Virus record (IMG/VR): IMGVR_UViG_3300030328_004625
Location: 1 to 40,562 of that record
Length of the DNA stretch: 40,562 nt
Reading direction: 5' to 3' (one strand)
Source: a virus
Position 1 is the stretch's first letter. Each line of letters opens with the position of its first letter. The position numbers were made by a program, and so were the translations under genes. Under the pieces are notes generated by a model. That model saw only the letters and a list, made by a program, of their open reading frames with translations. It did no database searches and had not been told where the DNA came from. Shown here piece by piece: positions 1-7,223 of this stretch.

Positions 1-1818
1 ACATATACACAACAATCAAGTTATCGTTTAGACCATATCGGAACAATAGAGGTAGGGTTAGGTAAGGTCGAGTATGAGGGTACATTAGATGACTTATACA
101 GAGATGACATTGATAAGTTTATTGAATATAACTTAAATGATGTTGAGATAGTTAAAGCACTTGACCAAAAGTTCAAACTCTTGGACTTGGCTAGGGCTGT
201 ATCACATTTAGGTAGGATACCTTATGAAGAGGTTTACTTTAGTTCTCGTTACATTGAGGGTGCTATGTTAGTATATCTTCGTAGTTTAGGTTTAGTTGCT
301 CCAAGTAAAGGAGCTAATGTGACATACGATGGTTCAGAGTCGAGGTTTAGTGGTGCTTATGTCAAATCACCAAATCCAGGTAGATATGATTGGGTATTTG
401 ATTTAGATTTAACATCTATGTATCCAAGTATTATTATGTCTCTGAATATGTCACCAGAAACTAAAATAGGTAAGATAAATGGTTGGGATGCGGAAGAATT
501 TATTAGAGGGGAAGAGAAACATCATTCTGTAGAAAAGGATGGTAAAACTATCAGAACCTTTACGAGTGGAGAACTTAAAGATTTCTTTAATAAGAATGAA
601 ATATCCATTTCATCAAATGGTGTTTTGTATGACCTCAAACAAAAGGGTGTTATACCAGCAATACTTGAGAAGTGGTTTAATGAAAGAGTAGAGTATAGGA
701 AACTGGCAAAGAAGTATGGTGAAGAAGGGAATGACGAACTACATGGTTATTTTGATAGACGACAATTGGTACAGAAGATTCTTCTAAATAGTTTGTACGG
801 AGTTTTGGGTTTGACGGTATTTCGGTTCTATGATATTGACAACGCTGAAGGTACAACAACGACAGGTCAGAAATTAATTCAGTTTACGGAGAAGATTGCT
901 AATAATTACTACAACAACATATTGAAGACGAAAGAAGATTATTGTATTTACACAGATACAGACTCGGTTTTCTACTCTGCTCTTCCACTTGTTAAAAACA
1001 GACATCCAAACGCTGATGTTAAAGATGATAAGTTCATGACCGAACAGATTCTTGAGATTGCTGGTGAGGTTCAAGATTATATTAATAAATCTTATAATTA
1101 CTTCAGTAGTAAATTCTTAAATATCAGAGGTGACCATCGTTTTGAGATTAAACAAGAAATGATTGCTAAATCTGCTTTTTGGGTTACCAAGAAGAGATAT
1201 GGTCAATGGATTATCAACGATGGTGGGTTGGAAGTAGAGAAACTTGATGTTAAAGGTTTAGATATTGTTCGTAGTTCATTCCCACCAGCATTTCGTGACT
1301 TTATGACTAAGGTTTTAAAAGCTATACTTGCTAAAGTTCCAAAGGATAAGATAGACGAGTTTATTCTGAACTTCAAGAATAATCTACAAAACGAAGAGTT
1401 AGATAAGATTGCTCTTCCAACAGGTGTTAAAGGTATGAGCAAATACATGGATAAATCAAAAGGTGGTTTTAAGAGTAAGACAATGTTTACACCGATGAGG
1501 AAAGGTGCGCCAGTTCATACAAAAGCCTCTGTTATTTACAATGACTTACTTAAACATTTCAAGACTAACAATCATGAACCTATATCAAATGGAAACAAAG
1601 TTCGTTGGGTTTACCTAAAACAGAATCCTTTTAATATCGATGGAATTGCTTACAAAGGTTATGACGATCCTAAACAAATTATAGATTTTATCAATCAATA
1701 TGTTGATAGAGATAAGTTATTTGATAAAGCTCTTAATAAAAAAATAAAGATGTTTTATGATGCCATGTCTTGGGATATGCCAGTAGAGAAAAAAAATACA
1801 ATTGAAAAGTTTTTTTAA
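1..1818 (+). CDS. 43: T4-type family B DNA polymerase (gp43-like), 5' truncated
   Basis: The frame is open from base 1, so the N-terminal part (most of the 3'-5' exonuclease domain) lies outside the window; the TTG at 181 is only an internal codon. The Exo III motif is visible as YNLND with Tyr at 127-129 and Asp at 139-141. Polymerase motif A is DLTSMYPSII (within 400-435), motif B is KILLNSLYG (775-801) and motif C is YTDTDS (949-966), carrying the catalytic Asp residues. The C-terminus NTIEKFF ends in an aromatic pair like the clamp-binding tail of T4/RB69 gp43. It replicates phage DNA as the holoenzyme with the clamp and clamp loader encoded just downstream. Identity is very sure; only the missing N-terminus is unknown. 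Confidence 0.97.
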   Translation, partial: TYTQQSSYRLDHIGTIEVGLGKVEYEGTLDDLYRDDIDKFIEYNLNDVEIVKALDQKFKLLDLARAVSHLGRIPYEEVYFSSRYIEGAMLVYLRSLGLVAPSKGANVTYDGSESRFSGAYVKSPNPGRYDWVFDLDLTSMYPSIIMSLNMSPETKIGKINGWDAEEFIRGEEKHHSVEKDGKTIRTFTSGELKDFFNKNEISISSNGVLYDLKQKGVIPAILEKWFNERVEYRKLAKKYGEEGNDELHGYFDRRQLVQKILLNSLYGVLGLTVFRFYDIDNAEGTTTTGQKLIQFTEKIANNYYNNILKTKEDYCIYTDTDSVFYSALPLVKNRHPNADVKDDKFMTEQILEIAGEVQDYINKSYNYFSSKFLNIRGDHRFEIKQEMIAKSAFWVTKKRYGQWIINDGGLEVEKLDVKGLDIVRSSFPPAFRDFMTKVLKAILAKVPKDKIDEFILNFKNNLQNEELDKIALPTGVKGMSKYMDKSKGGFKSKTMFTPMRKGAPVHTKASVIYNDLLKHFKTNNHEPISNGNKVRWVYLKQNPFNIDGIAYKGYDDPKQIIDFINQYVDRDKLFDKALNKKIKMFYDAMSWDMPVEKKNTIEKFF

Positions 1819-1819
1819 C

Positions 1820-1858
1820 TTGACATTTACAAAAATAATTAGTAAATTATAATATAAT
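1820..1858 (+). promoter_or_regulatory. sigma70-like promoter upstream of the sliding clamp gene
   Basis: TTGACA at 1820-1825 starts one base after the polymerase stop codon. At the standard 17-nt spacing lies TAAATT (1843-1848). Perfect TATAAT copies lie further down at 1848-1853 and 1853-1858, but their spacings of 22 and 27 nt are too long for a normal sigma70 promoter. A start near 1855 would leave a short leader carrying GGAG (1861-1864), 7 nt before the ATG at 1872. The assignment rests on sequence match only. Confidence 0.6.
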
Positions 1859-1871
1859 ATGGAGAATAATA

Positions 1872-2594
1872 ATGAATAAAATAACGTTAGATACGTTTAT
1901 CCAAAAATACAATCTTGGTGGTAGTATAAATTCAGTAAAGTGGGAGTCAAATGGCGATACACTTTCTACTCGTTTTATATCACCAGATAAAAGTCTTTTG
2001 GGTGAATTATCACTTAGTAAACAATCACTTCCTAACTTTGAGGTAGGTGTTTATGACACACCACTTCTTTCTAAGATGTTAGGTACTCTTGCTGATAAGA
2101 TTGATTTTGATTTACTTAAAGCACCAACAGATGAAGAACAAGCTGTTGCATTTGGATTTACAGATGGTAAGATATCTGTAAGTTATGTACTTGCTGCTCT
2201 TGGTGTTATTCCTGATGTACCAGAACTAAAGAATGTACCTGAATTTGATACCCTTATCAATATCGATTCTCAGTTTATCAATTCTTTTATTCGTGGTAAA
2301 GGTGCTTTATCCGATGTAGAACATTTTTCTATTCAACCAGCAGATGGTGGTGTAGAGTTCGTTATCGGTTTTAGTGACATCAACTCAAATCGTATCAGTA
2401 TCAAAGTTCAGAGTGGTGCAGTAAGGTTAACTGAACCAATCGTCTTTAATGCTAATCTGTTCAAAGAAGTTCTAAATGCGAACAAAGAATGTTCAAAGGC
2501 AGTTCTTCAAGTTGCTTCAGGTGGTCTTGCTCACATCGAGTTTAAGATAGACGACTTCAATGTTAAATATTACTTAGTATCACAGCAGGTATAG
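1872..2594 (+). CDS. 45: Sliding clamp (gp45-like)
   Basis: This 240-aa protein is close to the length of T4 gp45 (228 aa). Position directly after the polymerase and before the clamp loader gene supports the assignment. So does the segment NFEVGVYDTPLLSKML (about residues 55-70), which parallels the gp45 segment FDVAIYD. Family knowledge: gp45 forms a trimeric ring that tethers gp43 to DNA and, in T4, also activates late transcription. It has its own promoter-like sequence upstream and a good GGAG ribosome site 7 nt before ATG. Only 1 nt separates it from the next gene. Primary-sequence divergence from T4 is large, as usual for this family, so the call leans partly on context. Confidence 0.9.
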   Translation: MNKITLDTFIQKYNLGGSINSVKWESNGDTLSTRFISPDKSLLGELSLSKQSLPNFEVGVYDTPLLSKMLGTLADKIDFDLLKAPTDEEQAVAFGFTDGKISVSYVLAALGVIPDVPELKNVPEFDTLINIDSQFINSFIRGKGALSDVEHFSIQPADGGVEFVIGFSDINSNRISIKVQSGAVRLTEPIVFNANLFKEVLNANKECSKAVLQVASGGLAHIEFKIDDFNVKYYLVSQQV

Positions 2595-2595
2595 T

Positions 2596-3507
2596 ATGAG
2601 TTCACATGGATTATGGGTGGAACGATATCGTCCATCGACATTAGACACTTATGTTGGTAATGAAACTCTAAAGACGAAAGTCGAGAGGTTCATAGAAGAA
2701 CAGAATGTTCCACACCTATTATTGTATGGTAGAGCGGGTGGGGGTAAAACTACCCTTGCCAAGATTATCGTAAACGCTATTGAATGTGACTATCTCTATA
2801 TTAACGCTTCGGATGAACGAAACATAGATTTGGTTAGGGACAAACTAAAGAACTTTGCTTCTTCTGTTGGATTCAAACCAAATAAAATCGTAATCTTGGA
2901 TGAGGCTGATTATCTTAATGTTAACTCAGCCCAACCCGCTCTTCGTAATCTTATGGAGACTTTCTCTGCTCATTGTCGATTCATTTTGACTTGTAATTAT
3001 GTTGAGAAGATTATCGACCCGATTCAGAGTAGATGTCAGACCTATAAGATTATTCCACCATCAAAGAAAGATGTCGCTGTTCACGCTAAGTATATCTTGG
3101 AAGAAGAGAACATCTCTTTTGATTTGGATGACTTGGCTCTTGTGGTAACTGCTGGTTATCCTGACTTGAGAAAGGTTATCAATGACTTACAGAGACAGGC
3201 AATTGATGGTCAGTTAAAGATAGACAAAGATGGGATGTTACATAACGAGTTCAAACTTCAATTCTTGGATATGATAAAACAAGGTGTTGATTTAAGAACT
3301 ATTCGTAAGTTTGTAGCTGATAGTAACTTTACGGACTACACAGAGCTGTATCGTTTCCTATATGATGAGGTGGAGAATATTTCTGTGGAGAAATTACCAG
3401 AGATTATCGTTGATATATCGAATGGTTCTTACCAAGATGTGTTGGTCGTAGATAAAGAGATAAACTTTATGGCTACCATCTCTAACATACTTAGGAGATT
3501 ACAATGA
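2596..3507 (+). CDS. 44: Clamp loader large subunit, AAA+ ATPase (gp44-like)
   Basis: The protein has 303 aa (T4 gp44: 319 aa). It has Walker A GRAGGGKT (residues 45-52), Walker B ILDEAD (100-105), sensor 1 LTCNY (131-135) and the clamp-loader SRC motif (145-147) that supplies the arginine finger. A sensor 2 region, PDLRKVINDLQ, lies in the lid domain. Family knowledge: four gp44 subunits with one gp62 open and load the gp45 ring using ATP. The gene begins 1 nt after gp45 and its end overlaps the zinc-ribbon gene by 4 nt (ATGA), implying translational coupling. Confidence 0.97.
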   Translation: MSSHGLWVERYRPSTLDTYVGNETLKTKVERFIEEQNVPHLLLYGRAGGGKTTLAKIIVNAIECDYLYINASDERNIDLVRDKLKNFASSVGFKPNKIVILDEADYLNVNSAQPALRNLMETFSAHCRFILTCNYVEKIIDPIQSRCQTYKIIPPSKKDVAVHAKYILEEENISFDLDDLALVVTAGYPDLRKVINDLQRQAIDGQLKIDKDGMLHNEFKLQFLDMIKQGVDLRTIRKFVADSNFTDYTELYRFLYDEVENISVEKLPEIIVDISNGSYQDVLVVDKEINFMATISNILRRLQ

Positions 3508-3746
3508 GTACAAAACCAATGAAACCATTACCAAAACAACAAGTGAAGGTTGATTTAAGTGATGCTGATACTATGAAATGCCAAAAGTGTGAGAATCCTA
3601 TTTTCATACAAGGGTATATAATTAAGAGAATTTCAGCAATAGTTTCCCCTACAGGTCAAGAGGTTATTGCTCCAGTTCAAGTTTTCAATTGTGGAAATTG
3701 TGGAGAGTTACTGCCTATGGGTGGGGAGTTGGATGAACTTATTTAA
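3504..3746 (+). CDS. Small zinc-ribbon protein between clamp loader genes
   Basis: An 80-aa protein with two CxxC knuckles (Cys26/Cys29 and Cys63/Cys66), the layout of a zinc ribbon. A Lys/Pro-rich N-terminus precedes it. It starts at an ATGA overlap with the gp44-like gene, and the gp62-like gene starts inside its last 14 nt. It is therefore embedded in the clamp-loader operon. No function is recognised. Placement suggests a role with the replication or late-transcription machinery, but that is inference. Confidence 0.85.
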   Translation: MSTKPMKPLPKQQVKVDLSDADTMKCQKCENPIFIQGYIIKRISAIVSPTGQEVIAPVQVFNCGNCGELLPMGGELDELI

Positions 3747-4152
3747 GTGGATAGACGAACTATTCACTAAGAAAAGACCTTGGGATAGTTTTTCGGAAGA
3801 AGAACGAAAGAAGTTTAGTCCATTTATGGTCAATCGTTATTTAAGTATGAGTAACGATTTCTTACCAATTGTTAATCACTTTCAGAAACTAACAATTGAA
3901 GTAATGCCATTATCTGCTGTCTATAAGTTCTATTGTTCCTTACTTCCAAATAAGAAGACCTATCTAAGATATCTTAGTGGTAAGAAAACAAAGGTCAACG
4001 AAAAAGTTGTACCTTTCATTCAAGAATATTTTGAGGTTAGTAAGATACAAGCTGGTGAATATTATCAATTGATGACGACAGACGAGTTGAAGTCTTTACT
4101 AACAAAGTATGGTAAAACAGAGAAGGAAATAAAAAAGATGGGTGTGAAATGA
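3733..4152 (+). CDS. 62: Clamp loader small subunit (gp62-like)
   Basis: A 139-aa protein starting MNLFKWIDELF at ATG 3733, with GGGGAG (3723-3728) upstream. The longer frame back to a TTG at 3667 is rejected because it lies inside the zinc-ribbon gene and has no better ribosome site. The segment KFSPFMVNRYLSM resembles the PFxxNRxLS region of gp62 proteins of marine T4-like phages. T4 gp62 is somewhat longer at 187 aa. gp62 is the non-ATPase stator of the 4:1 gp44/gp62 clamp loader. In T4 gp44 and gp62 are adjacent; here a zinc-ribbon gene sits between them. The family is highly divergent, so context carries part of the call. Confidence 0.82.
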   Translation: MNLFKWIDELFTKKRPWDSFSEEERKKFSPFMVNRYLSMSNDFLPIVNHFQKLTIEVMPLSAVYKFYCSLLPNKKTYLRYLSGKKTKVNEKVVPFIQEYFEVSKIQAGEYYQLMTTDELKSLLTKYGKTEKEIKKMGVK

Positions 4153-4493
4153 GTAAGTTATGGATGGCAATTTGTCTATCATTAATAGGACATGTAATTG
4201 CTTGGTTTCATATGCAAGGTCAGTTCAAGTATGAATGGGCAAAAAGTATTTGGTGGGTTATATTTGGTGGTATACCGATAAGTTTTTGTTTTTTTTACGG
4301 AACTAAATGGTACTATGAATTCTTTGGTAATTATTGGTATGTTAGACCTATAGGATTTGGTATGGCTACTTTAACGATGGGTATATTAACTTGGTTGATT
4401 TTAAATGAGTTACCAGATACAAGAACAATTATTTGCTTAGTTTTATCAGTAATTATTATTATAATACAATTATCACATTTAATCATAAAGTAG
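4149..4493 (+). CDS. Small multi-pass membrane protein, unknown function
   Basis: A 114-aa, strongly hydrophobic protein with about four predicted membrane segments (roughly residues 4-20, 34-52, 65-85 and 93-113), the last very Ile-rich. Trp and Tyr are enriched near the boundaries of the segments. It starts at an ATGA overlap with the gp62-like gene. I do not recognise the family. It would sit in the host inner membrane, but no activity can be inferred. Confidence 0.8.
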   Translation: MSKLWMAICLSLIGHVIAWFHMQGQFKYEWAKSIWWVIFGGIPISFCFFYGTKWYYEFFGNYWYVRPIGFGMATLTMGILTWLILNELPDTRTIICLVLSVIIIIIQLSHLIIK

Positions 4494-4504
4494 AGGTTAT
4501 AATG
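4491..4504 (+). promoter_or_regulatory. Recurrent ribosome-binding motif AGAGGTTATA-ATG
   Basis: TAGAGGTTATAATG here sets the start of the Nmad1-like gene at 4502. Nearly the same block precedes the starts at 7216 (AAGAGGTTATAA-ATG), 26377 (AAGAGGTTATAG-ATG) and 38434 (AAGAGGTTATA-ATG). A shorter version, AAGAGGTATAAC-ATG, precedes 15433. The AGAGG core is a good Shine-Dalgarno sequence; the conserved TTATA spacer is the unusual part. Confidence 0.7.
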
Positions 4505-4882
4505 AAAATAAAAGAAACAGAACTTGGAGTAACTGAAGACATTCATCCAGTTGTAGAACAAATGGAAAAAGAATGGCCAGTTATGACTAAAGAGTTTAAA
4601 AGGTTACAGAAACAACAATATGAGTTGTTCCTTAAGAAACAACATGATTATGGTCCTGGTAATATTTCAGTTGGTACTCAATTGATAACAGATGAAGAAG
4701 TACACTTGTCACTTACAGGACTTTGGTTTAGAATGAATGACAAGATACAAAGACTAAAAACACTACTGATGAATAATAGACAATCAGCAGTTGAGGGAGA
4801 GCCGATGGAAGATGCTTATTTAGATGTATCTAACTATGGTATTATGGCTACAATTGTTAAAAATGGTAAGTGGGGTAAATAA
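4502..4882 (+). CDS. DUF1599 / Nmad1-like (nucleotide modification associated domain 1) protein
   Basis: A 126-aa protein. The start at ATG 4502 is chosen because of the strong AGAGG site just upstream; a TTG at 4433 in the same frame lies inside the preceding gene. Motifs that fit the family are HDYGPGNI (about 48-55), FRMNDKIQRL (76-85) and EDAYLDVSNYG (103-113). This is the all-alpha layout with acidic metal-binding residues seen in DUF1599. Family knowledge: the domain is common in phages and has been linked computationally to modified-nucleotide metabolism; the reaction is not settled. It overlaps the ClpP-like gene by 1 nt (TAATG). Confidence 0.75.
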   Translation: MKIKETELGVTEDIHPVVEQMEKEWPVMTKEFKRLQKQQYELFLKKQHDYGPGNISVGTQLITDEEVHLSLTGLWFRMNDKIQRLKTLLMNNRQSAVEGEPMEDAYLDVSNYGIMATIVKNGKWGK

Positions 4883-5478
4883 TGGAAAGACATTGGGGTG
4901 AAAAACAAAAACAATCACCAAAAATAAATGGTGATGCTAATGAAAAACATATATCAGTTCAAGACAATAAGATTTATTTTTATTCTGGCGTAAATCGAAA
5001 TGCCTGTGTTGAGTTGAATAAGAAAATTGGTGAGTTAGAAAGTAAAGCCTTGACTTTATCAAAAAGTCTTGGTATATTACCACCACCGATAAAAGTGTTT
5101 ATCAATTCAGGTGGTGGAACTATTGTAAGTGGTATTGCTTCTATGGATACGATATTAAGATGTAAAGTTCCTATTGAAACCTATGTTGATGGTTTTTCTG
5201 CTAGTGCCGCTACATTCTTAACTGTAGTTGGTAAGAAAAGGTACATGAGTAGAAATTCTTATATGCTAGTTCATCAGTTATCAACTTCGTTTTGGGGAAC
5301 GTATTCTAACTTTGAAGATGAGAAGCAAAATTTAGATTTGATGATGAAAAGTATTAAAAATATTTACAAGGAATATACAAAGATACCAATGAAAAAACTT
5401 AATGAAATTTTAAAACACGACTTGATGTGGGACGCTAAAACTTGTTTGGAATATGGAATGATTGACGAGATTATATAG
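4882..5478 (+). CDS. ClpP-like serine protease (S14 family fold)
   Basis: A 198-aa protein with the ClpP/crotonase fold: VFINSGGG (about 72-79, oxyanion strand) and GFSASAATF (104-112) with the likely nucleophile Ser108. YMLVHQLS carries His131, and HDLMWDAKT carries Asp180. The His-to-Asp spacing (49 residues) equals that of E. coli ClpP, so the triad looks intact. The C-terminal YGMIDEII matches the YGLVDxI end of ClpP. No propeptide is obvious. In some phages S14-type proteases mature the prohead, but here the neighbours are replication genes and no Clp ATPase is present, so the substrate is unknown. Confidence 0.88.
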   Translation: MERHWGEKQKQSPKINGDANEKHISVQDNKIYFYSGVNRNACVELNKKIGELESKALTLSKSLGILPPPIKVFINSGGGTIVSGIASMDTILRCKVPIETYVDGFSASAATFLTVVGKKRYMSRNSYMLVHQLSTSFWGTYSNFEDEKQNLDLMMKSIKNIYKEYTKIPMKKLNEILKHDLMWDAKTCLEYGMIDEII

Positions 5479-6341
5479 TGGCACATATTTCACATAGTCA
5501 GTTTACCACTTATAACGATTGTAACCTTAAATGGAAACTTCGTTATATAGATAAGTTAGGAACTTTTGTTGGTAACATCCATACTCTTTTTGGAACTGCT
5601 ATGCATACCGTAATACAAGAATATCTATCGGTAATGTATAATAAATCTATTGTTGCTGCTGACAAACTCAATATGGAGTCTCGATTAAAAGAAGAGATGG
5701 TCACAGAGTTTACCAAGATAAAAGAAGGTAAAGGTGTTTTACCTTGTACACAAGAAGAGATGATGGAGTTTTATCAAGATGGTATTGCTATAATAAATCA
5801 TTTTAGAAAGTATCGTAACAAATACTTCATGAAACAGAATTGGGAATTGGTTGGTATAGAAGTTCCAATCCTAAAAAAAGTTCAAGAAGGTGTGGATATG
5901 ATGGGTTACTTGGATGTTGTTATACGAAATAAAATATCTGGTAAGATAGTTATCATTGACCTTAAAACTGCTACTCGTAGTTGGACAGATTATCAGAAAA
6001 AAGACTTTAATAAGAAGTCTCAGTTATTGATTTACAAAAAGTTTTATTCTGAATTGTTCGATGTACCATTGGATAAGATTGATGTGATGTTTCTTATATT
6101 AAAACGTAAGATTGCAAAAAATCCTGATTTTCCGATAACGAGATTACAGAAGTTTGAACCAGCAAATGGAGTTCCGAGTATTAATAAGACTATGAATAAA
6201 TTAGAAGAGTTTAGGACTGGAGTTTTCGATAATAAAGGAAATTATATATTAGAAAGAAACTATGTTGCTAAACCAGGTAAGATTTGTAAATTTTGTGAAT
6301 TCTATAATACGGAGCATTGTGAATGGGGGAAAATCCTTTAA
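5478..6341 (+). CDS. PD-(D/E)XK nuclease, RecB/Cas4-like with Fe-S cysteines
   Basis: A 287-aa protein starting with GTG in a TAGTG overlap with the ClpP-like gene. Nuclease motifs run in the usual order: GTAMHTVIQEYL (His43), GYLDVV (Asp146), IIDLKT (Asp161, Lys163) and SQLLIY (Gln182, Tyr186). Cys15 near the N-terminus plus Cys270, Cys273 and Cys281 near the C-terminus match the split four-Cys [4Fe-4S] arrangement of Cas4/AddB-type nucleases. Likely roles are end processing, recombination or host DNA degradation. It overlaps the next gene by 19 nt. Confidence 0.9.
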   Translation: MAHISHSQFTTYNDCNLKWKLRYIDKLGTFVGNIHTLFGTAMHTVIQEYLSVMYNKSIVAADKLNMESRLKEEMVTEFTKIKEGKGVLPCTQEEMMEFYQDGIAIINHFRKYRNKYFMKQNWELVGIEVPILKKVQEGVDMMGYLDVVIRNKISGKIVIIDLKTATRSWTDYQKKDFNKKSQLLIYKKFYSELFDVPLDKIDVMFLILKRKIAKNPDFPITRLQKFEPANGVPSINKTMNKLEEFRTGVFDNKGNYILERNYVAKPGKICKFCEFYNTEHCEWGKIL

Positions 6342-6739
6342 GAGTAGGGATAGTAGGTAGTCGTCAATACGAGAACCGAAAAAAGATAAAAGAATTTCTT
6401 TATAAATTAAAAACGGAGAAAGGTTCAGACACTATCATCGTGAGTGGTGGTGCGACAAAAGGTGCTGATTTTTACGCTAAAAAATATGCCTTAGAACTTG
6501 GATTACAATATGAAGAATACCCACCAGCACATAAAGCTCATAATTTATATTGTCCATTACACGAAAGAAATTATGGGAAGCCATATAGTGTAAAACATTT
6601 CTTTGCTCGTAATAAACAAATTGCTATTCATTCAGAATATGTGGTTGCATTTATTCCAAGAGGAGATGATGCTAGAGGTTCAATGAATACCATAAGTTAT
6701 GCTAAAAAATTTGGAAAAAAATACCTTGTTATTGATTAA
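6323..6739 (+). CDS. YspA/cpYpsA-like SLOG-fold protein (DUF2493-like)
   Basis: A 138-aa Rossmann-like protein. VGIVGSRQY (8-16) is the nucleotide-binding loop, SGGATKGAD (41-49) the second SLOG signature, followed by YALELG and YPPAHK. This matches cpYpsA-related SLOG proteins, which bind nucleotides or ADP-ribose-type ligands; some SLOG proteins cleave or sense such molecules. It closes the replication-side block and is followed by a 44-nt gap, one of the few breaks in the window. Function in the phage is unknown. Confidence 0.85.
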   Translation: MGENPLRVGIVGSRQYENRKKIKEFLYKLKTEKGSDTIIVSGGATKGADFYAKKYALELGLQYEEYPPAHKAHNLYCPLHERNYGKPYSVKHFFARNKQIAIHSEYVVAFIPRGDDARGSMNTISYAKKFGKKYLVID

Positions 6740-6783
6740 TACATATATTTATATATACAAGTTATAACAACAAGGAAACGGTT
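6740..6783 (+). promoter_or_regulatory. Short AT-rich gap before the glycan block, possible regulatory region
   Basis: A 44-nt gap rich in alternating A/T (ATATATTTATATATA). It contains TATTTATA at 6746-6753, whose complement TATAAATA equals the T4 late promoter core but points leftward, against every gene here. On the + strand TATATA (6752-6757) could be a weak -10. AAGGA (6772-6776) is the ribosome site for the next gene. Its meaning is uncertain. Confidence 0.35.
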
Positions 6784-6987
6784 ATGAAAACAGATACTTT
6801 AACAAAGTTGACATCGGTAAAAATACTTAAGTCGTTATACGAACAATTTAAATTTAAGACTGTCAACTCTTCAATGAATTTACAGAAGTTAGTCAATCGT
6901 TCTATTCACCAGTATATACATGATAATGCTATTCAAGAACAAATAGAAACATATGACCATCTTCATACTAGTGGGAGTCAATTTTAA
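6784..6987 (+). CDS. Small protein, possible ribbon-helix-helix DNA-binding protein
   Basis: A 67-aa protein. LTSVKILKSLYEQFK followed by LQKLVNRSIHQYI has the strand-helix-helix pattern of ribbon-helix-helix (Arc/MetJ-like) regulators, although the match is by eye and weak. It is the first gene after the 44-nt gap. As the first gene of the long co-directional block, a DNA-binding role would be sensible, but that is inference. It overlaps the next gene by 1 nt. Confidence 0.65.
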   Translation: MKTDTLTKLTSVKILKSLYEQFKFKTVNSSMNLQKLVNRSIHQYIHDNAIQEQIETYDHLHTSGSQF

Positions 6988-7223
6988 TGAGAAAAGAAAT
7001 ATTAGATGCTAGTAGATTACACTTTAAAGCTCACATTGAAAAACATAGAATCAATGTAGAGAATCTTTTGAAAAATCCTGCAGGAGTCGCAGAACATCCT
7101 GACATTATGGAAACGATAGAAAAAGAGTTAGGAATTATTGCTGAGTATGATGATAAGTTAGAAGTGTTGGACAAATACTTCTTTATGCAATATGTAGATA
7201 ACAAAGAGGTTATAAATGGCTGA
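6987..7223 (+). CDS. Conserved phage small protein, unknown function
   Basis: A 78-aa, mostly helical, charged protein. The segment PAGVAEHPDIMETIEKEL and the following EYDDKLEVLDKYF resemble a small protein I recall from T4-like marine phages, always without function. It starts in a TAATG overlap with the previous gene, with GGGAG upstream, and its last 8 nt overlap the first glycosyltransferase gene. Confidence 0.75.
   Translation: MRKEILDASRLHFKAHIEKHRINVENLLKNPAGVAEHPDIMETIEKELGIIAEYDDKLEVLDKYFFMQYVDNKEVING

Noticed and set aside
181-183. TTG at 181 as the start of the DNA polymerase
   Set aside because: The frame is open from base 1 and encodes the Exo III motif YNLND before it; the gene continues from outside the window.
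1848-1858. TATAAT copies as the -10 of the promoter beginning at 1820
   Set aside because: The spacing to TTGACA is 22 or 27 nt; TAAATT at 17 nt is the better-spaced, though weaker, match.
3667-3732. Upstream TTG extension of the gp62-like gene
   Set aside because: It lies inside the zinc-ribbon gene; ATG 3733 has GGGGAG upstream and gives the normal N-terminus.
4433-4501. TTG extension of the Nmad1-like gene
   Set aside because: It is the out-of-frame copy of the membrane protein's C-terminus; ATG 4502 has a strong AGAGG site.
6746-6753. T4-type late promoter (TATAAATA) on the - strand
   Set aside because: No leftward gene exists in the window for it to drive, and an AT-rich gap easily yields this 8-mer; kept only as an odd coincidence.
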